A stretch of 64,000 nt of DNA from contig JBBRTV010000004.1 in assembly GCA_038243995.1 (NCBI GenBank), positions 1-64,000 on the forward strand, given 5' to 3'. Every line of letters begins with the position of its first letter. Positions within the stretch are counted from its first letter, which is position 1. The notes beneath the pieces are model-generated. The model saw nothing but the letters and a program-made list of their open reading frames with translations, had not been told where the DNA came from and made no database searches. The DNA comes from Scleromatobacter sp038243995. Its GTDB lineage: Bacteria > Pseudomonadota > Gammaproteobacteria > Burkholderiales > Burkholderiaceae_C. Position numbers and translations under genes: made by a program. Of this stretch, positions 43,553 to 51,783 are shown one piece after another.

Positions 43553-45163
43553 ATGACACTCGCAGTGATCTACAGCCGAGCCCTGGTCGGGATGCATGCG
43601 CCTGAAGTGCAGGTCGAAGTGCACCTGGCCAACGGACTGCCCAGCTTTACGCTGGTCGGGCTCGCCGATACCGAAGTGAAGGAGGCGCGCGAGCGCGTGC
43701 GGGCCGCGCTCGCGGAGAGCGGGTTCGCGTTTCCCCACAACAAGCGCATCACGGTCAACCTGGCGCCGGCCGACCTGCCCAAGGAGTCCGGGCGCTTCGA
43801 CTTGCCGATCGCGCTCGGCGTGCTCGCCGCGCAGGGCCTGCTCGACCTGCCCCGGCTCTCGCGCTGCGAGTTCGCCGGCGAACTCTCGCTGGCGGGGGAG
43901 TTGCGCCCCGTGCGCGGCGCCCTGGCTCTCGCGCTCGCGGTGCGCGAGGGTGGTTGCGGGCGCCGGCTCGTCCTGCCGGCGCCCAGCGCGGCCGAGGCTG
44001 CGCGGGTCGAAGGCGTCGACATCCGTTCGGCCCGGTCGCTCGGCGAGGTCGTCCAGGCCTTCCTGCCCGGCGACGGCGGGCCGGGCGGCATCCACGAGCT
44101 GAGCGGGCCGCCGCCTGACGCCAACGCGGCACCGCCCCCGCTGCCCGATCTCTCCGACGTCAGGGGCCAGGCGGGCGCGCGGCGCGCCCTGGAGGTCGCC
44201 GCAGCCGGGGCGCACGGCTTGCTGCTGATCGGCCCGCCGGGCGCAGGCAAGTCGATGCTGGCAGAGCGGCTGGCCGGCCTGCTCCCGCCGATGACGGCGG
44301 CGGAGGCGCTGTCGAGCGCGGCCTTGTTGAGCGTCTCTTCCCACGGGCTCGACGCACGGCGCTTCGGTCAGCGGACGGTGCGCGCACCGCACCACAGCGC
44401 CAGCGCGGTCGCACTGGTGGGCGGCGGCTCGCCGCCGCGACCCGGCGAGATCTCGTTGGCGCATGCCGGGGTGTTGTTCCTGGACGAGCTGCCCGAATTT
44501 CCGCGCAGCGCGCTCGAGGCCTTGCGAGAGCCGCTGGAAACCGGCTACATCACGATCTCGCGCGCCGCCTCCCAGGCCCGGTATCCGGCCCGCTTCCAGC
44601 TGGTCGCCGCGATGAACCCGTGCCCGTGCGGCTGGCTCGGCGCGCTTGCGGCCAGTGGCGGGCGGCAATGCCTGTGCACGGCCGAAGCCGTGCGGCGCTA
44701 CCAGGCGCGACTGTCCGGCCCCTTGCTCGACCGCATCGACATGCAGGTGGAAGTGCCCGCGCTGCGTCCGGCGGAGTTGCTGCCTTCCGCGGCGGTTCGC
44801 GCCGGACGGCGGGCCGGCGTAGACGGAGGCCCTCGCAGCGGCGACGGGGCGATGCCGGTCGGCGTGGAATCGTCCGCGATGGTGGCGCTGCGCGTGCGCG
44901 CGGCGCGGGAGCGCCAGCTCGCGCGCCAGGGCGTCCCCAACGCCCTGCTGTCGGTGGCGCAGATCGAGTCCGGACTCTGCCTGACCGAGCCTGCGCGGGC
45001 GCTGCTCGAGCAGGTGGCCGACCGGCTGGGCTGGTCGGCACGCAGCCTGCATCGCATCGCCAAGCTCGCGCGAACCGTGGCCGACCTGGCCGGGGCCGAC
45101 GAGATCTCGCCGAGGCACATGGCCGAAGCCGTCCAGTACCGGCGCGGACTGCCGGGCGGCTGA
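43553..45163 (+). CDS. comM: ComM/YifB family AAA ATPase
   Basis: Protein of 536 residues. The N-terminal domain (MTLAVIYSRALVGMHAPEVQ; FTLVGLADTEVKEARERVRA) is the YifB/ComM type. Walker A is GPPGAGKSM near 223-231 and Walker B LFLDELPEF near 305-313. A zinc-binding MNPCPCGWLG...CLC cluster lies near 346-366. ComM is a hexameric helicase that aids branch migration during natural transformation. Start at 43553 follows the divergent region with torF. A second, decayed copy of its last third lies at 47452-47787. Confidence 0.93.
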   Translation: MTLAVIYSRALVGMHAPEVQVEVHLANGLPSFTLVGLADTEVKEARERVRAALAESGFAFPHNKRITVNLAPADLPKESGRFDLPIALGVLAAQGLLDLPRLSRCEFAGELSLAGELRPVRGALALALAVREGGCGRRLVLPAPSAAEAARVEGVDIRSARSLGEVVQAFLPGDGGPGGIHELSGPPPDANAAPPPLPDLSDVRGQAGARRALEVAAAGAHGLLLIGPPGAGKSMLAERLAGLLPPMTAAEALSSAALLSVSSHGLDARRFGQRTVRAPHHSASAVALVGGGSPPRPGEISLAHAGVLFLDELPEFPRSALEALREPLETGYITISRAASQARYPARFQLVAAMNPCPCGWLGALAASGGRQCLCTAEAVRRYQARLSGPLLDRIDMQVEVPALRPAELLPSAAVRAGRRAGVDGGPRSGDGAMPVGVESSAMVALRVRAARERQLARQGVPNALLSVAQIESGLCLTEPARALLEQVADRLGWSARSLHRIAKLARTVADLAGADEISPRHMAEAVQYRRGLPGG

Positions 45164-45175
45164 AGCCGGCGAAAA

Positions 45176-45415
45176 ATCCTGGAGGGCGAGCAGGCGTTGA
45201 GAGGCCGTCCAGGACTCGGCGGCAAGAGCGTTTGGTAGTTCGGTCCCGGGAGTTGCTTCGAGCACCGTCTGGTTCGACTTGGCCCACCATTTTCTCAGTG
45301 TGCCGGCCGACATGTTCAGCTCCTCTGCAATCTCGCGCACGCTACGCGCGCCGCGCTGCCTGACCTTGCTCAGGGCTTGTTCTCGGAACTCGGTGGAATG
45401 TTCGTTTCGATTCAT
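45176..45415 (-). pseudogene. Transposase N-terminal remnant (HTH)
   Basis: About 80 codons starting ATG 45415: MNRNEHSTEFREQALSKVRQ, then ...SVREIAEELNMSAGTLRKWW and TASQRLLALQ. This is the helix-turn-helix start of an IS3/IS66-type orfA transposase. Similarity stops near 45179. The frame then runs on antisense through comM, so the long open reading frame beyond this point is not a gene. It is cut 12-15 bp from the comM stop, marking an old insertion/deletion junction. Confidence 0.7.
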
Positions 45416-45471
45416 GGGTTGCGCTTCGGTGGAAATGGGAGAAGCGACAACTAGTCTGACTCAGGGGGATC

Positions 45472-45726
45472 TTGGGTGTGGTGATGCGCGAGGTGCAGCG
45501 CAAGCTCGATGCGCTGACCCAGTCGAACGGCGACGACGATGATCGCGGTGCCGACCCCGGCACGGCGTCGGGCAGGGCCTTCAGCGATTTGAAGATGTGG
45601 CTCGATCGCGCCGGGCGCATCCACACGCAAAATCGCCACGACAAGAACAAGCTCTACGCGCTGCATGCACCAGAGGTCGAGTGCATCAGCAAGGGCAAGG
45701 CGCGCAAGCCCTACGAGTTCGGATGT
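45472..45726 (+). pseudogene. IS5/IS1182-type transposase remnant
   Basis: About 85 codons reading VMREVQRKLDALTQS, then KMWLDRAGRIHTQNRHDKNK and LYALHAPEVECISKGKARKP-YEFG. The HAPEVECI-GKA-PYEFG block is characteristic of the middle of IS5-family DDE transposases. The match ends abruptly at 45726 and the frame changes. Both ends are missing, so it is non-functional. Confidence 0.75.
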
Positions 45727-46231
45727 CCTGCAGCAAGTTCGTGGTCTGCTCGATCTGTTTTCCGCCCCGTGGCGGATCGCTAGGCTTTGTCTATTTCAGC
45801 GAGTAGCGGCCCCCAGAGCGGCTCAAGCTGAGCTTTTATGGCCGGCGAATGTAGAATATCGGCGGCCATATATCCGTAGCGGACGAAATTCTTCGTGCCG
45901 AGATCGGACGACATCGGCCTCACGCTGCGCCACGCCGACAGGATCCGGGTGGTCGAGTCGGAGCGACTCGCGCGGATGCCGTGGCTCGGCAACCGGCTGC
46001 TGGGCTGACCTGCCATGAAGGCGCCCGGACGGGAAGCATTTCGACCGCGTGGTGCCGTGGCGGCCGTGGCTCTTTTCGTCGACCCGGCGGCCCGCGGCAA
46101 CTTCTCGGGCTGGTTCGGGAACGACTCCGTGTCGACGTTCGCGTACGTCGTCTTCAAGACGTGCGAGCGCTCGATGGTAGATTGGCTCGCCCATTCGCGA
46201 ACCCGACGCGATCCCGACGCGAGCTCCTCCG
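45727..46231. other. Decayed region with short coding-like pieces
   Basis: No intact gene was recognised. On the plus strand, 45896-46008 reads DDIGLTLRHADRIRVVESER then LARMPWLGNRLLG and a stop, which looks like the true C-terminus of a lost protein, but no family is recognised. A frame at 46015-46245 (VALFVDPAARGNFSGWFGND and on) is also unrecognised and overlaps the next start. The region lies between transposase remnants and an intact sulfotransferase-like gene, consistent with a scar. Confidence 0.4.
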
Positions 46232-47083
46232 ATGACGAACATTGACCTGCACCTGGGCGTCCACAAGACGGCCACCACGCATCTCCAGAAATACTGGGTC
46301 GCATGCAACGTCCTGAATGCGGCCGTCTTCTGCCCGCCGCTCGATGCGGTGCGTACGCATCTCACGCCCGCGTGCGGGGACAAGCGCGGCGCGGCCGCCA
46401 CGAAGGAGGCGCGCGCCTGGCTCGCGCGGGCCTGCGAGGGCCGCTCGCGCGTCGTGCTGTCGGACGAGAACTTCCTCGGCAACTGCGAGGGCAACTTCGA
46501 GCGCCGCGCGCTGTACCCGGACGCGCGCGCGCGCCTCGAGCGGCTTGCGGCCCTGCTGGGCGACACGCGCATCAACGTGATGATCTGCGTGCGCGGCTAC
46601 GCCGACTACCTGCGCTCGGCCTGGTGCGAGTCGATCCGGCACACGCCCTACAAGCCGTTCCGCGAGATGTACCAACCCTTCGACCTCGCGAGCCGCGGCT
46701 GGGAGCACGTCGTGCAGGATGTGCTGGACGCGCTGCCCGGTGCCAACGTCGCCTGCTGGCGCTACGAGGACCTCGCGCGTGCGCGCCCCGCGATCGCCGC
46801 GGCACTGTTCGACGTCGAGCCCGACCGCCTGCCGGCACCCGACGACAAGCGCGAGCGCCAAAGCATCCCGCGCCTGGGCATCCGCCTGCTCGACGACGTC
46901 CATGCGCGCCTCGGCTCGCCGGCGGCGACGCAGTTCCGGGCCTCGGTCGAGAAGATCATCAACGGCCCGCAGATGCCGCGCTTCGACCCCTGGACGCCGG
47001 CCGAGAGCACCAGGCTGGCCGCGGCGACGGAGCGCTCGTTCGCCGCCCTGCAGGACATGGAGCGCGTGCTGTTCTTCTCATGA
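46232..47083 (+). CDS. Sulfotransferase-like protein
   Basis: Protein of 283 residues. The N-terminal IDLHLGVHKTATTHLQKYW (4-22) is a P-loop of the PAPS sulfotransferase type. VVLSDENFLG near 73-82 and INVMICVRGYADYLRSAWCE near 112-131 correspond to the following strands and 3'-phosphate motif. It is related in layout to the protein at 33720-34799 but shorter. It lies between transposase remnants and a decayed comM copy, 2 kb from the capsule export genes, so it may sulfate the polysaccharide. The donor and acceptor are inferred. Confidence 0.72.
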   Translation: MTNIDLHLGVHKTATTHLQKYWVACNVLNAAVFCPPLDAVRTHLTPACGDKRGAAATKEARAWLARACEGRSRVVLSDENFLGNCEGNFERRALYPDARARLERLAALLGDTRINVMICVRGYADYLRSAWCESIRHTPYKPFREMYQPFDLASRGWEHVVQDVLDALPGANVACWRYEDLARARPAIAAALFDVEPDRLPAPDDKRERQSIPRLGIRLLDDVHARLGSPAATQFRASVEKIINGPQMPRFDPWTPAESTRLAAATERSFAALQDMERVLFFS

Positions 47084-47105
47084 GCCTCACCCCATTCCGG
47101 TTCTC

Positions 47106-47282
47106 CCAACAGAGACCTTCAAGGAGATTGCAATCCTCCCCGGCGATGGCATCGGGACCGAAGTCGTCGCCGAAGCCGTCAAGGCGCTGAACGCGCTCGA
47201 CCTGAGTTTCGAGACCGGGACCGCCGACGTCGGCGGCGTGGCCTGCGAACGCCACGGCCATCCGCTGCCCGAGTCGACGCCG
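47106..47282 (+). pseudogene. Isopropylmalate/isocitrate dehydrogenase-type fragment
   Basis: About 58 codons reading FKEIAILPGDGIGTEVVAEA, then VKALNALDLSFETGTADVGG and HGHPLPEST. This is the N-terminal NAD-binding start of the isopropylmalate/tartrate dehydrogenase family. Similarity stops near 47282, and the remaining ~300 residues of the enzyme are absent. The bases 47283-47451 that follow read DIEGHVVLTGFGNTWTLHS in another frame, an unrecognised piece. No start codon is well placed. Confidence 0.75.
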
Positions 47283-47451
47283 CCCGCCCATCTCATCGGC
47301 TGGACGACGACGGGCCGCCTGCGACATCGAGGGCCACGTTGTCCTCACCGGCTTCGGCAACACCTGGACGCTGCACAGCCCGGTTGCCGGCCAGGCGCAG
47401 GGCGTGGTGACACAACAGTGCAGCTGCCACTTTCTGGGTCAGACCTCGCTT

Positions 47452-47787
47452 TCAGGCGCGACTGTCCGGCCCCTTGATCGACCGCATCGACATGCAGATG
47501 GAGGTGCTGGCCCGGCGCGTGCATGCGGCGCGCGAGCGCCTGCTCGCCCGCCAGGGTGTCGCCAACGCCCTCCTGTCGGTCGCGCAGGTCGAATCCGGAC
47601 TCTGCCTGGCCGAGTCCGGCGGGCGCTGCTCGAGCAGGTGGCCGAGCGGCCGGGCTGGTCGGCGCGCAGCCTGCATCGCACGCCCAAGCTCGCGCGAACC
47701 ATTGCCGACCTTGCCGGCGCCGACGACATCTCGCCAACGCACATGGCCGAAGCCGTCCAGTACAGGCGCGGATTGCCGGGCGGTTGA
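47452..47787 (+). pseudogene. Decayed duplicate of comM 3' end
   Basis: The bases from GCGCGACTGTCCGGCCCCTT onward repeat comM 44706-45163 with high identity. The copy carries an internal deletion of ~130 bp (comM residues roughly VPALRPAELL to VALRVR) and a one-base loss near 47620 that shifts the frame. It still ends DISPTHMAEAVQYRRGLPGG and a stop, matching the comM terminus (EISPRHMAEAVQYRRGLPGG). Together with the real comM end it brackets the 45164-47451 scar. Confidence 0.85.
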
Positions 47788-47859
47788 CGCTGGCGACGAA
47801 TCCCGAGTCCCGGCGCCCTGCGCGGTGCGGTGCGCCGGCGGCGGCGTTCCCGACCGATT

Positions 47860-48855
47860 TCAGCCGCCGGTGATTTTCGCCACCCGATCGGCCACGCCGA
47901 GTCGCAGGCGGGCCAGCGCCGGGTTGCCCGCCTGCGCGAGCTCGGCGATCGTCTCTATCCAGCGCTGCGGGTCATTGGGCAGCAGGAGGCCATCCAGGCC
48001 GTCGCGCACGAAACCACGATACGGTTCGACGTCGGAGTACAGCCCGGCGGCGCCCATGCGGGCGTAATCGTAGAACTTCACGGCGCCCCGCGCCGCATTG
48101 AACGCGCCGGGCAGCAACGGCGCGAGCCCGATGTCTGCCGGGTGGGTGGCGGTGTAGGCGAAGTAGTTTTCCCAGCGCATCGGATGCAGCACGGCGACGC
48201 GCGGCAGGTCGCGGTAGCGCCGATGCACGGGATGCTCGCCGAACAGCTCGACATGCGTGTGCTCGCAGCGCGCCTGCACGCCGGAGACGACGGCGTGGAG
48301 CCAGTCGATCTCGGCCGCGTGCGACGCCGTGCCGTGATAGGCGATGCGCAGCGCCGGCTGCTGCACCAGCATCGACGGCGTCGGCGCGAGCGGGATCACG
48401 TGCGGATGCAGCGCCGCGTACTTGGTGGCCAGCGCCTGCGTCGCGACCCAGAAGGCGTCCGCGTGCGATTCCAGCCAGCGTCTTTGCGAGCCGGCCAGTG
48501 TCGACAGCTTCTTCGCGTAGGCCGGCGGCAGGCCGGCGAGCGCGCCCGGGTCCAGCAGGTCGTCATCCATGAAGTAGACGAGCCCCGCCAGGTCGGCGAG
48601 GCGCTTCTGCAAGGGGCGACGCCACAACGGCGGCACGTAGCGCGACAGCACGACCAGGTCGCCGCGCCGCAGGTCGCCTTCTGCCGGCGCACGGCGCACG
48701 TCGGCGCGCACGGTCGTCAGCCCCAGGCGCTGCAGCCATGGCATCAGCAGGTAATCGCTGGACGGACCGCCGCGCCCCTCCTCCAGGACGACGCAGCGCA
48801 GCGCGGCTGGCCGCTCGGGCGGAACTTTCGCCCGGCCGGTCAGGCGCGACCACAT
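47860..48855 (-). CDS. Glycosyltransferase family 1-like protein
   Basis: Protein of 331 residues. The N-terminal half has VLEEGRGGPSSDYLLMPWLQ and DLVVLSRYVPPLWRRPLQKR. The C-terminal half ADIGLAPLLPGAFNAARGAV, then KFYDYARMGAAGLYSDVEPY, is the nucleotide-sugar-binding pattern of GT1/GT4 enzymes. The start at 48855 (MWSRLTGRAKVPPERPAALR) has no strong ribosome site; upstream codons are Arg/Pro-rich and unlikely to be coding. It is divergent from the capsule export genes, so probably part of the same locus. Sugar donor unknown. Confidence 0.8.
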   Translation of the reverse strand: MWSRLTGRAKVPPERPAALRCVVLEEGRGGPSSDYLLMPWLQRLGLTTVRADVRRAPAEGDLRRGDLVVLSRYVPPLWRRPLQKRLADLAGLVYFMDDDLLDPGALAGLPPAYAKKLSTLAGSQRRWLESHADAFWVATQALATKYAALHPHVIPLAPTPSMLVQQPALRIAYHGTASHAAEIDWLHAVVSGVQARCEHTHVELFGEHPVHRRYRDLPRVAVLHPMRWENYFAYTATHPADIGLAPLLPGAFNAARGAVKFYDYARMGAAGLYSDVEPYRGFVRDGLDGLLLPNDPQRWIETIAELAQAGNPALARLRLGVADRVAKITGG

Positions 48856-49212
48856 GGCGGCCGATCTCTGCGGTAGCGGGATTCGGGGCCGGCGAGCGGG
48901 TCGGGCAGTCGGGGCACGGTGTCCTGGCGAAATAGAGGGTACCGGGAAGTCTACCTGCCGAGCGATGCAACGAAGCAATCGCCAAGTTCGGCACGTAAAT
49001 TGCGCATATGCATCGTTGTAGCGACACCTACGGGTGTTCCTGCAAAGGCGATGTCACAGCCGTACGTCACAATACCGCCCCTTGATGAATCATTTTCGTA
49101 AACCCCTGTCGAGCCTGATTTGCGTCATGCGTCAAGCATTCGCGCACGGCATTGGTGCGCCTTTGCGCCTCCAGGGCGGGCGCGCGCTCGCGCGCAGGAC
49201 CCGGAGGCACTC
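48856..49212. other. Divergent intergenic region GT / kps operon
   Basis: 357 bp without a gene. It includes a sigma-54-like promoter facing the export operon (48989-49003) and a GGAGG ribosome site (49203-49207) for the first export gene. The predicted transcript leader is about 200 bases. The stretch 48990-49110 is AT-richer than the surroundings. Confidence 0.55.
48989..49003 (+). promoter_or_regulatory. Sigma-54-like promoter of capsule export operon
   Basis: CGGCACGTAAATTGC has GG and GC separated by 10 bases and matches the consensus TGGCACG-N4-TTGC at all but the first position. It faces kpsM and would start transcription near 49015. No enhancer dyad of NtrC type was found upstream, so the activator is unknown. 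Confidence 0.65.
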
Positions 49213-50007
49213 ATGACCTCGATGCGCAAGCGCACCCCCCTCCAGATCCAGCGTGCGGTGCTGTTCGCCCTGTTGATGCGGGAGCTGAAGACGCGCTTCG
49301 GCGGCAAGCTCGTCGGGCTGTTCTGGGTCTTGTTCGAGCCCGTCGCCAACATCTACATCCTGCTGTTCGTGCGCGGCGTGCTCCGCACGCGGATGATCGG
49401 TCCGACGATCCAGTATCCGGTCTATCACGTCGTGGCGATGATCCCGTACTTCGTGTTCCGGAGCTGTTGGTTCCGGACGATGGAGGCCGTCAACGGCAAT
49501 GCCGGGCTGTTCGCCTACCGCCAGGTCAAGCCGATGGACGCGATGATCGCGCGCTCCTTCCTCGAAACCTACATCTACGCATTCGTGTTCGTCTGCGTGC
49601 TCGGCACGCTGGCCTGGTTCGGCATGAAGTACCTGCCGGACGATCCGTTGCTGTTCGCGGCGTGCTGGTGCGTCAACATCTGCCTGGGCTTCGGACTCGG
49701 CGAAGTCTGCATGGTGCTCACCCACGGCAAGCCGAACGGCAAGACATTCGTGCGGCTCATGTCGATGCCGCTCTACCTGCTGTCCGGGATCCTGATTCCG
49801 CTCAAGGGATTTCCTCCCGATGTCCTGTACTGGCTGATGCTGAATCCGACCGCCAGCCTGGTCGAGATGGAGCGCAAGGCCTACTACACCGAGTACACGC
49901 CTGTCGTCGGCGCCAGCCTGAGTTACGCGGCTTACTTCGCGTTGGTGCTGCTGGCGGCTGGCCATATTCTCTACCGGCTCAACCGGCTGAAACTGCTGCG
50001 TCGCTAG
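49213..50007 (+). CDS. kpsM: Capsule polysaccharide ABC transporter permease (KpsM-like)
   Basis: Protein of 264 residues with six membrane helices of the ABC-2 type. Landmarks are ELKTRFGGKLVGLFWVLFEP near 25-44 and LMSMPLYLLSGILIPLKGFP near 185-204. It exports polysaccharide across the inner membrane in ATP-dependent (group 2-type) capsule systems. The start at 49213 has GGAGG five bases upstream. It heads a tight operon with kpsT, kpsE and kpsD. Confidence 0.9.
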   Translation: MTSMRKRTPLQIQRAVLFALLMRELKTRFGGKLVGLFWVLFEPVANIYILLFVRGVLRTRMIGPTIQYPVYHVVAMIPYFVFRSCWFRTMEAVNGNAGLFAYRQVKPMDAMIARSFLETYIYAFVFVCVLGTLAWFGMKYLPDDPLLFAACWCVNICLGFGLGEVCMVLTHGKPNGKTFVRLMSMPLYLLSGILIPLKGFPPDVLYWLMLNPTASLVEMERKAYYTEYTPVVGASLSYAAYFALVLLAAGHILYRLNRLKLLRR

Positions 50008-50011
50008 TCAC

Positions 50012-50686
50012 ATGATAGAACTCAGGAATCTCACCAAATACTATCCGACGGAGCGTGGGCGCAAATACGTGTTCCGCGACCTGAACGTCACCTTTCCAGG
50101 CGGCCACAGCATCGGCCTGCTGGGTCGCAACGGGGCCGGCAAGTCGACCCTGCTGCGCATTCTCGGCGGGCTCGAAGCGCCCGATGCCGGCGAGGTGCTG
50201 TGCGACGAGTCGATCTCCTGGCCGGTCGGCCTGTCCGGCGGATTCCAGGGCTCGCTGAGCGCGCGCGACAACGTCCGCTTCGTCTGCCGCGTGTTCGGCG
50301 CCTACGGTGACGAGATGGAACGCATCATCAAGTATGTCGAGGACTTCGCCGAGATCGGCGACTACTTCGACCTGCCGGTCGGGATCTACTCGCACGGCAT
50401 GAAATCGCGCGTGACGTTCGGCACGAGCATGGCGTTCGACTTCGACTATTACCTGATCGACGAGGTGATGGCGGTCGGCGATCCGATATTCCGCAAGAAA
50501 AGCAGCGCGATCTTCAAGGAGAAGCTCGATGGCGCCTCCGTGATCCTGGTATCGCACAACCTGAAAGAGATCGCGGAGATGTGCGATTCGGCGCTGGTCG
50601 TGGAGCGGGGGGCGGTCAAGGTGTTCGACGACGTCCAGGAAGGTATTACTTATTATCAGGAAATGCTGAAGGGCGCCACCAAATGA
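50012..50686 (+). CDS. kpsT: Capsule polysaccharide ABC transporter ATPase (KpsT-like)
   Basis: Protein of 224 residues. Walker A is LLGRNGAGKSTLL near 40-52. The signature is the KpsT-type YSHGMKSRVTFGTSMAF rather than LSGGQ. Walker B is YYLIDEVMAVGD near 149-160, followed by SHNLKEIAEMCD. It powers the KpsM channel. It starts 4 bp after kpsM and ends in an ATGA overlap with kpsE. It lacks the extended carbohydrate-binding C-terminus seen in O-antigen Wzt proteins, which points to a capsule-type transporter. Confidence 0.92.
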   Translation: MIELRNLTKYYPTERGRKYVFRDLNVTFPGGHSIGLLGRNGAGKSTLLRILGGLEAPDAGEVLCDESISWPVGLSGGFQGSLSARDNVRFVCRVFGAYGDEMERIIKYVEDFAEIGDYFDLPVGIYSHGMKSRVTFGTSMAFDFDYYLIDEVMAVGDPIFRKKSSAIFKEKLDGASVILVSHNLKEIAEMCDSALVVERGAVKVFDDVQEGITYYQEMLKGATK

Positions 50687-51783
50687 AGCTCGAGAGTTTT
50701 ACCCCCCGTCGCCTCCAGATCTGGCTGCTCGCAGTGCCGGTCGGGTTGGCGATACTGTATTTCGCCTTCCTGGCCGCGCCGCGGTACGTCTCTGAATCGC
50801 GCATATCGGTGCGCGTCGCGACAGTCAGTCCGACGGTCCTGCCGGGTGTCATCAGCATGACCGGCAGCCCGACGCCGCTATCGTACGAAGACACGCTGTA
50901 TCTGATGCAGTACATCCAGTCGATGGGCATGCTCAACCAGCTCGAAGTCAAGCTGAAGCTGCGCGAGCATTACGAGGGTCCGCGCCTGGACATCGTGAAC
51001 CGGTTGTGGCCCGGCACCAGCGCGGAGTGGTACCAGTTCTACTACCAGCAACGCGTCCTGCTGGTGTTCGACGATTCCTCGGGTCTCCTGACGATAGACG
51101 CGCAAGCGTTCGATCCGAAGATGGCGCTGAAGCTGCAGAAGACGATCCTCGAACTGTCCGAGCAGTGGGTGAACGACTATTCGTGGCGGATCGCGCGCGA
51201 GCAGATCGCCTTCACACAGAAGCTGGCGGATACCTCCGGCAAGAAGCTGCAGGACAGCAAGGAGGCGGTGGCCGCCTTCCAGTCGAAGTACCACCTGCTC
51301 GATCCCGTCTCGCAGAGCGTCGCGGCGAGCACGCTGACGGCGAGCCTGCAGGCGACGCTCGCAGCGCAGGAATCCGCGTTGAACGGCTTGATGTCGTACA
51401 TGCAATCCGATTCCGGCCAGTTGCAGACGCTGCGCGGCCAGATCGCGGCCACGCGCGCCCAGCTCAATACCGAGCGCCTGCGTGCCACGGCCGGGTCGGC
51501 CAATGACCGCCTGTCGACGCTCAATATCGAGTATTCCAACCTCCTGCTCGACGAGACGCTGCAGTACAACAACTACGTGGCGGCCGTGGGCGCGCTCGAG
51601 GCGGCGAAGATCGACGCGGCGCGCAAGCTGAAGAGCCTGGCGGTGATCGAAGACGCGACGATGCCGGATAGTTCCACCTACCCGCGCTACATCTACGACA
51701 TGCTCACCCTCCTGGTGATCTGTCTGCTTGTCTACACGGTCGTCCGCCTGACGATCGCGACGATTCTCGAACACCGGGATTGA
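50683..51783 (+). CDS. kpsE: Capsule export inner-membrane/periplasmic protein (KpsE-like)
   Basis: Protein of 366 residues. One membrane helix is near 13-33 (IWLLAVPVGLAILYFAFLAA) and a second near 338-358 (MLTLLVICLLVYTVVRLTIA). The periplasmic part contains APRYVSESRISVRV and long coiled-coil segments (about 170-320). This is the PCP-3/KpsE-BexC topology, linking the ABC transporter to the outer membrane channel. It is translationally coupled to kpsT (ATGA) and followed by kpsD with a TGATG overlap. Confidence 0.88.
   Translation: MKLESFTPRRLQIWLLAVPVGLAILYFAFLAAPRYVSESRISVRVATVSPTVLPGVISMTGSPTPLSYEDTLYLMQYIQSMGMLNQLEVKLKLREHYEGPRLDIVNRLWPGTSAEWYQFYYQQRVLLVFDDSSGLLTIDAQAFDPKMALKLQKTILELSEQWVNDYSWRIAREQIAFTQKLADTSGKKLQDSKEAVAAFQSKYHLLDPVSQSVAASTLTASLQATLAAQESALNGLMSYMQSDSGQLQTLRGQIAATRAQLNTERLRATAGSANDRLSTLNIEYSNLLLDETLQYNNYVAAVGALEAAKIDAARKLKSLAVIEDATMPDSSTYPRYIYDMLTLLVICLLVYTVVRLTIATILEHRD

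Noticed and set aside
43523..45415. Minus-strand open frame of 630 codons starting as a transposase
   Set aside because: Only the first ~80 codons are transposase-like; the rest is antisense to comM, so the long frame is accidental.
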